A stretch of DNA of 64,000 nucleotides from Bradyrhizobium sp. 186. Its GTDB lineage: Bacteria; Pseudomonadota; Alphaproteobacteria; Rhizobiales; Xanthobacteraceae. The notes beneath the pieces were generated by a model. The model was not told the origin of the DNA. It worked only from the letters and a program-made list of their open reading frames with translations, and searched no databases. Position numbers and translations under genes: made by a program. The stretch's first letter is position 1, and the number at the start of each line of letters is the position of its first letter. The stretch lies in the NCBI RefSeq assembly GCF_023101685.1, contig NZ_CP082164.1, forward strand, positions 7,502,001-7,566,000, written 5' to 3'. This document shows positions 26,953 through 35,265 of the stretch, piece after piece.

Positions 26953-28092
26953 TCAGACCGCCAGCGGCGTCGAAAAACCGGCGACCAGTTTGACCAGATC
27001 GGCCTGACGGCCGGCGCCGGTCTTTTCAAACAGCCGCCCGACATGCGTCTTGATGGTGGTTTCCGCGACGCCGAGGGCGGTCGCCACCTCGGGGACCCCG
27101 CCAACCTCAACGACGGCAATCAGCACGCGCAACTCCATTGGGGTCAATTTGAAAGCTCTGCCTATAACTTCCGGACGTGATGGAGTTTCCAACGCCGCCT
27201 TGCGGACGAATACCGCCGCGATCGCGGTGTGGTTAATTCCGGCGTCACGGCGCGCACCCGAGGTCAACGGCAGCACGTGCGCGACGTAACGCTCGCCATC
27301 ATGCGCCGTCAACGGCAATGCAATGCCCTTGATGCCGAGCGCCGCATTACCCTGCGCAGCAAATGCAAATACTTCCCGCAAGGTCTGGTTGACCTGCGCA
27401 TCACCTGCCACAAGCTGACCTCTGATCGAACGCAGGAAATCACCGGCCCCGAGAATTGCACGTCCAGCCACATTGGCGTGGGCGATCTGCCCGCGGCCAT
27501 CCACGAGAAACATGCCGGCGCTAAGGCCATCGAGGGTTTCGGCGAGCGCAGCTGTTTCGGCGCGCCTGAAATCGATCGCCTTGCCGATGAGGATCGCGCG
27601 GCGGACATGAGGCACGATACCGGCGATACGCCGACGCATTTCGCCGTCGACCATACCGCCCAACTTGTCCCGGACGATTCCGAGAAACGCGCAACTCGTC
27701 AGCGACTTCTCGAGCACCGCGCTTGCAACGTCGGTCCACCCCTGCGGCCGCGCCCATTCCTGATAAAAGCGCCCCTGGCGATATTCCTCATAGGGTACGA
27801 GATCCGGAAGGCTCACGATCTCTCCCACACCAAAGAGCGGCACGCCTGCCAGCGGATCCAATTGCGCATAAGTCTTCGAATAAGCCTGCATCTCGCTGGG
27901 ATCGACCCCGTACTGATGGCGGGCCTCGACAACTGCGCTCGTTGAATCAATCACGGCAAGCGCGCCAGCTCGAGCTCCGGCAAAGTCGGCAATCTTCGCG
28001 AGCACGCCGGTCCACATTGCAGGATCGAGCGCAGCATCGTAGATTTCGCCAACAAGACTGCTGTTTTTTTCAGCTTCGGACGTGTCGCTCAT
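26953..28092 (-). CDS. LuxR-type helix-turn-helix transcriptional regulator
   Basis: A 379-residue regulator. The N-terminal two thirds read like the sensory part of rhizobial LuxR-type proteins (LVGEIYDAALDPAMWTGVLA near the start, then a PAS-like segment LDGLSAGMFLVDGRGQIAHA). The C-terminal HTH is FKLTPMELRVLIAVVEVGGV, then PEVATALGVAETTIKTHVGR and LFEKTGAGRQADLVKLVAG. The start is set at MSDTSEAEKNS because upstream residues are non-native. Its position amid the exported proteins that share a palindrome makes it the obvious candidate regulator, but that is inference. The ligand is unknown. Confidence 0.82.
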   Translation of the reverse strand: MSDTSEAEKNSSLVGEIYDAALDPAMWTGVLAKIADFAGARAGALAVIDSTSAVVEARHQYGVDPSEMQAYSKTYAQLDPLAGVPLFGVGEIVSLPDLVPYEEYRQGRFYQEWARPQGWTDVASAVLEKSLTSCAFLGIVRDKLGGMVDGEMRRRIAGIVPHVRRAILIGKAIDFRRAETAALAETLDGLSAGMFLVDGRGQIAHANVAGRAILGAGDFLRSIRGQLVAGDAQVNQTLREVFAFAAQGNAALGIKGIALPLTAHDGERYVAHVLPLTSGARRDAGINHTAIAAVFVRKAALETPSRPEVIGRAFKLTPMELRVLIAVVEVGGVPEVATALGVAETTIKTHVGRLFEKTGAGRQADLVKLVAGFSTPLAV

Positions 28093-28469
28093 CCGCAACG
28101 CGGGCTTGGAGACGCGACCGGCCGCTCGAATTTTCTGGATTTCTCGAATCACACTTGTCAAGAACGCTCTCCCGTCAAAATGAATACACAAAACTTGCGA
28201 TATGAATGGCAGCACGGCACGGCAACCCGTGGTGGCCCCAGATTGAATAATTGCAACGGCGGCCTCGCGAAAAACGAAGATGCGGCCCGGCGCCGCTCGG
28301 CAACAAGGCAGTGCATGACTCCAGGTAGCCCCGTGCTCGCGAACTGCCAACTAGCAGTCCTCGGCATGTACGACTAGTTCAGGAAATGAATCGGGCGTGG
28401 GCGGAACTGACCTGAGCAATTTCGGTCGCCTGGCCATTTGTTGCGGTCGCAGGCACTATCCAGCCAAGG

Positions 28470-28706
28470 ATGCCCCAGAATGGGGATGGTTCGACCGTCC
28501 TGCACAACTGCACTTTCCAGGGTCGAGATCGCCTCGGTCCGGCGAACCTGCCCTTGGCGTTTCCATCGACAAAACTTGCAGAGTCCTTCGTTGCCGACCC
28601 CGCGTACGACTCTTACATCGCGGCTCGCAAAGCCGGTAGTGAAAGCCGCTTCCAACTAATCGACGGTACCGATTTGGCAGGTACAATATCGTATGTATCT
28701 GCGTAA
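28470..28706 (+). CDS. Doubtful small ORF, possible gene fragment
   Basis: A 78-residue frame whose second half (LPLAFPSTKLAESFVADPAY, DSYIAARKAGSESRFQLIDG) has protein-like composition. It lacks a convincing ribosome site and its N-terminus looks random. The whole stretch 28093-29199 is otherwise gene-poor and of lower GC. A minus-strand frame at 28715-28969 is equally uncertain. I see no other gene in that kilobase. Confidence 0.2.
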   Translation: MPQNGDGSTVLHNCTFQGRDRLGPANLPLAFPSTKLAESFVADPAYDSYIAARKAGSESRFQLIDGTDLAGTISYVSA

Positions 28707-29199
28707 GGGATGAGTTACGGGCCACGCGCACTTGCATGACCTAATCCCGCGCTCCTCTTCCTTGCGAGCATCCTGCGGAGCATTCGACTTTCCGACGGTG
28801 TAAAGTGGAATTCGACAAGACTGCTAACGTCGCCTAACTCATGCAGACTCGCGTAGTAGATTCGATGAGGACGCATCATCGAGAGAGCGGCTTTACTTTT
28901 CCGGGTCTTTATCGAGGAACGATCCGGATTTCCGCACAAGAAGGGATGCGTCGAGCAGCCGATACTCACTTGGCAATGTGAACGGCGAGTTTGGCGGTAA
29001 CCAGCTTAAGGGGCTCGCCGAAGCCTGGGCAGGTTTCGTTTCTCTCGGTGCCTTCAAGGCCATGGACGACTCCCTTTAAAATGTTGCCTGCATTTGTCGG
29101 TATTTGGCGTCACGGGCGCCACATCCTCGTCATTTTCGACGCCGGTGTTTCCCGTTCATCGTTACGTGAGCGCACGATTTCACCGAAGGCTCGCCGCCT

Positions 29200-29718
29200 T
29201 CAGTCATTTCGCAAGAATATATAGTCTGCCGAATAGGGCACGCTGCGGAAGGCACCCGCTTCGTCGCATGGTCCGCGTGCTAAGCCGCCTCGAGTGTTGA
29301 CACGCTGCACGTGGGTCACACCGGAAAATTTGCCCTTGCCGCGTTGATCCACAACATCGAGCTGGAGCCATGGGATATCGTCCTCGGTCGCGCCAGGCGC
29401 GCTGCTGGCCGATTTTGCCTGTATCACGCTGCCATCGACGTACTCCCAACGCGGGCCCGCGTAGTGGCGCCCAACCGTGCTGCCGTCGAAAATAAGCGTG
29501 GCAGTCGGCTCACGGGCCCGCCAAGCGAGATTGCCGTCGGACGCGGCCCTGCACTCGTAGACCTGGGCTCCTTCGGCATGAAGGACAGCAGCAACTGCCA
29601 GGCCGGGCGTTGCAATTGCTGCGGAGACCTCGACCGAGGGATGGGACGCAGTAGCCGCGTTAAACGATCCGACGCTCAGTGCGAAGACGAATAGCGGCAG
29701 TTTCCAACAAGCATTCAT
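29200..29718 (-). CDS. Exported DUF3455 family protein
   Basis: A 172-residue protein with signal peptide (MNACWKLPLFVFALSVGSFN then AATASHPS). The body matches the DUF3455 pattern: HAEGAQVYECRAASDGNLAW, TVGRHYAGPRWEYVDGSVI, ATEDDIPWLQLDVVDQRGKG, GVTHVQRVNTRGG and SVPYSADYIFL. Family members are found in fungi and bacteria and have no assigned function. I start at the ATG of MNACW. A weak hairpin just downstream (29180-29196) may terminate it. No CGATCG palindrome lies in front, only a ggaggacgcga half-site at 29749. Confidence 0.75.
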   Translation of the reverse strand: MNACWKLPLFVFALSVGSFNAATASHPSVEVSAAIATPGLAVAAVLHAEGAQVYECRAASDGNLAWRAREPTATLIFDGSTVGRHYAGPRWEYVDGSVIQAKSASSAPGATEDDIPWLQLDVVDQRGKGKFSGVTHVQRVNTRGGLARGPCDEAGAFRSVPYSADYIFLRND

Positions 29719-29875
29719 GGCTATTCTCATAGATGATGGGGGATGCCTGGAGGACGCGAGCAATTCGCGGTCGAACAGTTATGGTCATGATCGAAGTCCG
29801 GTTTCCGCGGCCAGGCTTCGTGGGGCGAAGGGCGAATGCGAAAGGCTTCGAGGGCGGGAGCGTCCCGCCAACACG

Positions 29876-29902
29876 TGGGCGACGGGTATGAACCCGCCGC
29901 CC
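29876..29902 (-). terminator. Hairpin downstream of the 310-residue exported protein gene
   Basis: The arms gggcgacgggt and acccgccgccc (one mismatch) flank a short loop about 20 bases after the stop at 29922. There is no strong T-run, so it may be only a transcript-end stabiliser. Confidence 0.4.
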
Positions 29903-29921
29903 GCGCGATCGATTGCAGAGG

Positions 29922-30854
29922 TCACCAAGCAGTAAAGAGGTCATAGATATCCTTCGCCGACTCTTCCACTTCGTGAGCGGCGCCCTTAATGCCACCTTTG
30001 GCGAGGCCGTACCCAGCAGCAACGGGAGGGACAAAGGTGAGGACTCCAACTCCTAACGCGGCCTTGTCGGCAGTCATCCCAATCTTAATACCTGGTGAAT
30101 CAAAACCGGTGACAGTGCCTCGAGTGGTCGGCGCCTCCGGCGTCGGCGCAACGCTGACGACCGTCTTGCCTTCCCCGTTTTTGGCGCCAACTTGAACGTT
30201 GTTCTGCGCGGCTCCGACACCGAGCGCGTTGGACACGGTCACCGAGCTCCCGTTCAAGGTCACCGAATCCTTACCGTTGGTCACCGTGATCTTGCCTGGA
30301 CCGCTGGAATACGCCGAAACCCCTCCCGCACCATTGGGGATTTCATACTTGGTCACGCCGTTGGACACGGTCACGTTGCCGGCCGGCGGACTGACGATGG
30401 GGTGGATCGTGTTTACGGCCGAAGTGACGCCGGTCGGGCTTCCGGAACCGGAAGCGACGGGATTGCTTGCAACGGTCTGCGGTGGCTTTCCGCTGGCCGC
30501 CTCGACCGGCTTGCCGCCAGAAGGCATCTTGTGCCTGCCGTCACCAAGCCGCTCTCCGTCACGGCTCCACTTTTCATGCTTGTGGTCCTGCTCGTTGCCA
30601 TGCTTGTTGGAGCGATCGAACTTCGCATGATCAGAGTTGGGCTTGTCGCCGCCATGACGCTCCGCGAGGATGGGACGAATGTCGTTCCGACCGGGATTGG
30701 CAGTGGTGAGCCTGGCGTTATCGCCTCTACCTTGACCAGAATTGTTGCCGCCATGATGCCCGGCATTGCCTGGCGCGCCCGCAAGCAGAAGGATCCCAGC
30801 CGCAAGCGTTGCGATGGAGCCGGTCGATCTAACGAGGCATTTGAATTCTTTCAT
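29922..30854 (-). CDS. Exported hypothetical protein with charged linker and repetitive beta-like region
   Basis: A 310-residue protein with signal peptide (GSIATLAAGILLLAGAPGNA). A His/Asp/Lys-rich, probably disordered segment follows (HHGGNNSGQGRGDNA, RSNKHGNEQDHKHEKWSRDG). Next comes a Ser/Thr/Val/Gly repetitive region with short alternating strands (GNVTVSNGVTKYEI, GKITVTNGKDSVTLNGSSVT, VSNALGVGAAQNNVQVG). The C-terminus is hydrophobic and helical (ALGVGVLTFVPPVAAGYGLA). The V-x-N-G pattern recalls beta-solenoid or adhesin-like surface proteins, but no family is certain. Site E is about 100 bases upstream. Confidence 0.6.
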   Translation of the reverse strand: MKEFKCLVRSTGSIATLAAGILLLAGAPGNAGHHGGNNSGQGRGDNARLTTANPGRNDIRPILAERHGGDKPNSDHAKFDRSNKHGNEQDHKHEKWSRDGERLGDGRHKMPSGGKPVEAASGKPPQTVASNPVASGSGSPTGVTSAVNTIHPIVSPPAGNVTVSNGVTKYEIPNGAGGVSAYSSGPGKITVTNGKDSVTLNGSSVTVSNALGVGAAQNNVQVGAKNGEGKTVVSVAPTPEAPTTRGTVTGFDSPGIKIGMTADKAALGVGVLTFVPPVAAGYGLAKGGIKGAAHEVEESAKDIYDLFTAW

Positions 30855-30950
30855 GGTTCACCTGCTGTGTTCGGTCGCAGATTCCAAATGGGCTGCGACT
30901 GGGTTGCCGATCTCTTCCCCGGCAACAACAGTGACCTCGCCTTGGGCGCC

Positions 30951-30974
30951 CTGCGTCCCCCGATCGGAGGACGC
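30951..30974 (-). promoter_or_regulatory. CGATCG-centred palindrome, site E
   Basis: The sequence has gcgtcc (30953-30958) and ggacgc (30969-30974) as inverted ends around cccgatcgga, with core cgatcg at 30961-30966. It lies about 100-120 bases upstream of the gene starting at 30854. Confidence 0.4.
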
Positions 30975-31034
30975 GAATGGCAACTCCCGTCATGAATTCA
31001 TCAACTGGGCGTTACCCGAGTAATCTTCATAACG

Positions 31035-31210
31035 TTGACTCGAAGCATCTTCCGAAACAGAGCCGCTCTTCAAACTATTGATGAAATATCTGACAAGTTA
31101 ACGAACCAACGTTTCGTCACCGTCGTCGGCCGGGCGGAATCGGCAAGACCACATTTCGCTATCGCGTCGAGCGTAAACATCGATAACGTCACCGAACAAT
31201 TTTCCAGGAT
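31035..31210 (+). pseudogene. Fragment of a P-loop ATPase-type transcriptional regulator with compensating frameshifts
   Basis: The open frame gives RAALQTIDEISDKLTNQRFV, TVVG, then RAESARPH, then FAIASSVN. In the next frame bases 31130-31153 encode PGGIGKTT, the Walker A motif expected right after RFVTVVG. One base is missing near 31130 and one t is added near 31155, so the frame returns. The rest of the gene is absent; it breaks off at the tRNA-like sequence. Family members are NB-ARC-like regulators with winged helices. Confidence 0.6.
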
Positions 31211-31224
31211 TGACGGTCGACAGC

Positions 31225-31262
31225 AAAAAGCCCTTGAAAACATCATGTTTTCAAGGGCTTTT
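31225..31262. terminator. Strong bidirectional terminator beside the tRNA-like sequence
   Basis: A 13-bp perfect stem (agcccttgaaaac with gttttcaagggct) has a five-base loop, an A-run before it and a T-run after it. It lies directly past the 3' end of the minus-strand tRNA-like sequence, as expected for a tRNA gene terminator. Confidence 0.8.
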
Positions 31263-31338
31263 GGTTGCGGAGACGGGATTTGAACCTATGACCTCAAGAT
31301 CATGAGCCTGACGAGCGAGCGGGCCAACCCAGCCCCGG
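31262..31338 (-). pseudogene. Degenerate tRNA-fMet(CAT)-like sequence
   Basis: On the minus strand the 3' part reads gctcgtcaggctcatgatct, then tgaggtcataggttcaaatc, then ccgtctccgcaacca. The encoded CCA end, T-loop gttcaaat and CAT anticodon loop match initiator tRNA. The anticodon stem and T-stem have mismatches, and the 5' acceptor strand does not pair with the 3' strand. It is probably a decayed tRNA copy or a trace of a tRNA-targeted integration. It is unlikely to be functional. Confidence 0.6.
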
Positions 31339-31419
31339 TCAACCGCTCAATGCCGTGCCAACAGCTCGCACCACGCAAGCCGGTCGGCGCCGCGTACGGC
31401 GCCGGCCGTGTCTTGCCAC

Positions 31420-32367
31420 CTACTGCGAGCGGTCCGAGGTCCAGCCCTTGTACTCGCCGATGTTGTCGCGCGTCACGAGTTTCGACGGCAGCAGCTCGAC
31501 GGTGGCCGCAGGCTTCTGGCCGTTGAGGATGCCGACGCCGACCTGCACGGCGCGGCGGGCCATGAAGAACGGGTCCTGCGAGGCGGAGGCCTGGATCTGC
31601 GGCGACTGCGGGTCCTTGAGGGCTGCTTCGATGTCGGGCGCGCCGTCGACCGCGGTGATGATGATGCCCGTGCGCTGCTGCTGGCGCGCCGCGAGGTCAG
31701 TGCCGATCGCCTGCGGATCGTTGATGGCAAAGACGGCGTCGATCTTGGCAAAGCGGGTCAGATAGCCCTGCGCCACCGTCAGGCCGCCTTCGCGCGAGCC
31801 CTTGCCGTCCTGGTCGTTGGACAGGACCTTGATGCCGGGGTTCTTGCCGAGCACGTTCTTGCACCCGACGACGCGGTCGATCACTGCGGAGACCTGCGGG
31901 CCGTTCTCGATGATCACATCGCCTTTGCCCCCCAGCTTGTCGACGATGTACTGGCAGGAGATCTCGCCGGCCTGGACGTTGTTGGTGGTCACCGTGGCGT
32001 CGGCGCCTTCGGCGGCGGTGTCGACGGCAACGACGACGATGCCGGCCGCCTGCGCCTTCTTGATCGCCGGTCCGACCGCCTTGGGATCGCCGGGATTGAG
32101 CAGGATCAGGTCGACGCCCGCAGCGATGAAATTGTCGATCTGGGTGACCTGCTTGCCGAGATCGTATTCGAAGCCGACAGCGGTGATCTTCACGTTGGGG
32201 TTGGTCTTTTTGGCCTCGAACTCGGCGCCCTTCGACAACGCGACGAAGAACGGATTGCCGAGCGAGCCCAGCGAAACGCCGATCGACTTGAGCTCCTTGG
32301 CCGAAATCGGCGCGGAGCTCAGGACAAGCGCCATAGCGGCGCCGGCAAACGAGATCGTCTTCAACAT
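31420..32367 (-). CDS. Sugar ABC transporter periplasmic substrate-binding protein (RbsB type)
   Basis: A 315-residue periplasmic binding protein with signal peptide (MLKTISFAGAAMALVLSSAP ISAKE). Two-lobe sugar-binding features follow: SIGVSLGSLGNPFFVALSKG, IDNFIAAGVDLILLNPGDPK, GIVVVAVDTAAEGADATVTT and IDAVFAINDPQAIGTDLAAR. It delivers a pentose or polyol to the membrane complex encoded upstream. It is the last gene of the xylulokinase-rbsA-rbsC-rbsB order on the minus strand, with about 100 bases before it. The ligand is unknown. Confidence 0.88.
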   Translation of the reverse strand: MLKTISFAGAAMALVLSSAPISAKELKSIGVSLGSLGNPFFVALSKGAEFEAKKTNPNVKITAVGFEYDLGKQVTQIDNFIAAGVDLILLNPGDPKAVGPAIKKAQAAGIVVVAVDTAAEGADATVTTNNVQAGEISCQYIVDKLGGKGDVIIENGPQVSAVIDRVVGCKNVLGKNPGIKVLSNDQDGKGSREGGLTVAQGYLTRFAKIDAVFAINDPQAIGTDLAARQQQRTGIIITAVDGAPDIEAALKDPQSPQIQASASQDPFFMARRAVQVGVGILNGQKPAATVELLPSKLVTRDNIGEYKGWTSDRSQ

Positions 32368-32465
32368 TGGCTTCCTCCCTGGTCTGTTTGAATCTCCGTC
32401 ACGACGACCAGTTGCCGTGACAGAATCAACATGACGGCGCGGCGCCCGCCGCATTTCTCTCGTGC

Positions 32466-33506
32466 TCAAGTCCGGGCCGAGCCCTGCAGTCGATAGCGGT
32501 CCAGCGCCACCGCGCCGATGATCACCAGGCCCTTGATCACATATTGCCAGACATCGGACACGCCGATCAGGATCAGGCCGTTCGACAACACCGCAATGAT
32601 CAGCGCGCCGACCAGCGTCCCCCAGATCGAGCCGATGCCACCGACAAAGGAGGTGCCGCCCAGGATCACGGCGGTGATGGCGTCGAGCTCGTAGGACTGG
32701 CCGAGCTGGAGGCCATTGGCCGCGTAGAGACGAGCCGCCTGCATCGCGCCGCCGAGGCCGGCGAGCAGGCCGGACACGCCATAGACGAAGATCAGCACGG
32801 CCCAGACCTTGATGCCGGCGAGCCGCGCCGCGCTCTCGTTGCCGCCGACCGCATAGATGTGCACCCCGAGCACGGTGCGCTTGAGCACCAGCCACGACAC
32901 CAGGATGACCAGCAACGCGATCACCCAGAGCCAGGGAATCGACACGACGCCGGGAATAAGCGTGAGGGCGCCGTTGCCGATGAAGGCATAGGGTATAGAC
33001 GGATTGAACACCGTGGTGTCGGCGCCGAGCAGGCGCGCGGCGCCGCGCACGGCGGTCAACGAGCCCAGCGTGACGATGAAAGGCGGTAGCCGCAACAGGG
33101 CGATCAAGGCGCCATTGAGGATGCCGAAGACGGCGCCGGTGAGCACCGCGGCCGGCAACCACAGCAGCCCGAGATCGGGGAATTTGGAGATGATCAAGCC
33201 GGCCATCGCCGACGCCGCGAGGATGGAGCCGACCGAGAGGTCGATGCCGCCGGTGAGGATGACGAAGGTCATGCCCGCGGCCAGCACGGTATTGACCGCG
33301 GACTGCTGCACCACGATGCCGATGTTCTGGCCGGTGAAGAAGCGGCCGTCCGACAGGACATGAAAGCCGATGCACAGCAGCAGCAGCACCGGCAGCATGC
33401 CGACCGCGCGAATGATCATCCGCGTGCGCTGCCGCTTCGTCTCTTGCGCTGCGGCAAGGCCGGGCGCGGTGGGGGCGGTCTTGGCCAAAGCGCCATTGTC
33501 AGGCAT
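32466..33506 (-). CDS. Sugar ABC transporter permease (RbsC type)
   Basis: A 346-residue inner-membrane permease with about ten helices. Family motifs include [40 protein letters not shown] and [20 protein letters not shown]. The start ATG (MPDNGALAK) overlaps the ATPase gene end by eight bases, so the two are coupled. It forms the channel for the transporter whose binding protein and ATPase are adjacent. Confidence 0.9.
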   Translation of the reverse strand: MPDNGALAKTAPTAPGLAAAQETKRQRTRMIIRAVGMLPVLLLLCIGFHVLSDGRFFTGQNIGIVVQQSAVNTVLAAGMTFVILTGGIDLSVGSILAASAMAGLIISKFPDLGLLWLPAAVLTGAVFGILNGALIALLRLPPFIVTLGSLTAVRGAARLLGADTTVFNPSIPYAFIGNGALTLIPGVVSIPWLWVIALLVILVSWLVLKRTVLGVHIYAVGGNESAARLAGIKVWAVLIFVYGVSGLLAGLGGAMQAARLYAANGLQLGQSYELDAITAVILGGTSFVGGIGSIWGTLVGALIIAVLSNGLILIGVSDVWQYVIKGLVIIGAVALDRYRLQGSART

Positions 33507-35022
33507 CGAGCTGCTCCGTTCCGGTGGCAAGCGCCATGATCTCCTCCTGGCTGAGCGGCGAGGTCGCACCCCGCCGCATCTGGCCGGCGATGTGCCCTGC
33601 GCGCATCACGATGACGCGGTCGCAGATGCCGATGATCTCGGGCAGGTCGGACGAGATGACGAGAACCGCGGTGCCCGACTTCGCAAGGTTGTCGATGATC
33701 GAATAGATCTCGGACTTGGCGCCGACGTCGACGCCGCGCGTCGGCTCGTCGAGGATCAGGATCTTTGGGCCGATCGCGAGCAGCCGCGACAGCAGCACCT
33801 TCTGCTGGTTGCCGCCGGAGAGCCCGCCGGCGGGGACACCGACATTCGCGGCGCGGATGCCGAGCGCCGTGAAGGCTCGTTTGGCGCGGTCGCGGGCCTT
33901 GTCGCGGTTGAGGATGCCGCCGAACTTCGCATCCCGGCCCAGCACGGCGAGATTGATGTTGTCGAGGCAGGACATGTCGAGGAACAGGCCGAGCGCCTTC
34001 CTGTCCTCGGTCAGGTAGGCAATGCCGGCGTCCAGCGCCTCGCCGGGCGTGCGGATGCTGACCGCGCGGCCCTCGATCTCGACATGGCCCGAGATCATGG
34101 GCGCGGCGCCGATGATGAGATGCGCAAGCTCGGTGCGGCCGGCGCCGACCAGGCCGGCGAGGCCGACGACCTCGCCCGCATGCACCGTCAACGAACACCC
34201 CTTGACGCGCCGTCCGTCGGCGATGTCGACGGCCGCAAGCACGGGCGCGCCCGGCCTCGCCTGCGGATCGTGGTCCTTCTTGTAAAAGGACGAGACGTCG
34301 CGCCCCACCATCATCCGCACGATGGCGTCGGCGCGGATCTCGGGCTTGTCGAGCGAACCGACCAGCGTGCCGTCGCGCAGCACCGTGACGCGGTCGCCGA
34401 GCGCATAGACCTCGTCCATGCGATGCGAGATGTAGATGATGGCAAGACCTTCGGCGCGCAGCTGGCGGATCAGGGCGAACAGCCTTTCGCTCTCGCCGGC
34501 CGACAGCGCCGTGGTCGGTTCGTCCATGATCAGGATCCTGGAGCGGGCGTGCAGCGCGCGGGCGATCTCGACCAGTTGACGCTGGCCCATCGACAGATTG
34601 GCCACCAGCGTCTGCGGCGTGAAATCGGCGCCGAGCCGCGCCAGGATCGGACCGACGCCGGCCTGCATCGCCTCGCGCGCCAGCAAGCCGCCGCGGGAGA
34701 CCTCGCGGCCGAGATAGATATTCTCGGCGACGCTCAGATTGGGGGCGAGCGAAAGTTCCTGATAGATGATCGCGATGCCGGCCGCGCGGCCGCCGAGCGG
34801 GCCGTTGATCTGCACCGGCTGGCCGTCGATGCGGATTTCGCTGCCCGGATCTGGCCGGTAGGCGCCCGACAGGATCTTCATCAGGGTGGATTTGCCGGCG
34901 CCGTTCTCGCCCATCAAGGCGTGGATCTCACCCGGATAGACGGTGAGGTCGACGTCGCGCAACGCCTTGATGCTGAAGAAAGACTTGGAGACCCGGCGCA
35001 TCTCGAGGATGGGCTCGCTCAT
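33499..35022 (-). CDS. Sugar ABC transporter ATP-binding protein with two ATPase domains (RbsA type)
   Basis: A 507-residue double ATPase. The first half has Walker [15 protein letters not shown], signature [16 protein letters not shown] and Walker [13 protein letters not shown]. The second half has a degenerate Walker A ([14 protein letters not shown]), signature [17 protein letters not shown] and Walker [15 protein letters not shown]. This asymmetry is normal for RbsA/XylG proteins. It powers sugar import from the inner membrane. It starts at [16 protein letters not shown]; the longer open frame upstream is non-native. Confidence 0.92.
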   Translation of the reverse strand: MSEPILEMRRVSKSFFSIKALRDVDLTVYPGEIHALMGENGAGKSTLMKILSGAYRPDPGSEIRIDGQPVQINGPLGGRAAGIAIIYQELSLAPNLSVAENIYLGREVSRGGLLAREAMQAGVGPILARLGADFTPQTLVANLSMGQRQLVEIARALHARSRILIMDEPTTALSAGESERLFALIRQLRAEGLAIIYISHRMDEVYALGDRVTVLRDGTLVGSLDKPEIRADAIVRMMVGRDVSSFYKKDHDPQARPGAPVLAAVDIADGRRVKGCSLTVHAGEVVGLAGLVGAGRTELAHLIIGAAPMISGHVEIEGRAVSIRTPGEALDAGIAYLTEDRKALGLFLDMSCLDNINLAVLGRDAKFGGILNRDKARDRAKRAFTALGIRAANVGVPAGGLSGGNQQKVLLSRLLAIGPKILILDEPTRGVDVGAKSEIYSIIDNLAKSGTAVLVISSDLPEIIGICDRVIVMRAGHIAGQMRRGATSPLSQEEIMALATGTEQLDA

Positions 35023-35265
35023 CACACCTCCCCGACGTGCCGACGGCGGCATCGCATCTCACCCGCGTCTCGTTTGGTCCCTGGCGCGCGTGGGCGCATT
35101 AAACAAAAGGCTGCGGCGCAGGGCAATAGCTCCCGCGAGCTCACGAACGGTCGGGAGCGGATTTATCTTTTCCAGACGGAACCGATGTTCGGACGTGATG
35201 CCTTTTCTTCGCCACATCGTCGCGCACCATCCCTCGCCTCGGTCGCGACCGTGTCGCGAGGGATG

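Noticed and set aside
29660..30049. Minus-strand 129-codon frame between the DUF3455 and exported protein genes
   Set aside because: It overlaps both neighbours in a different frame and has no conserved pattern.
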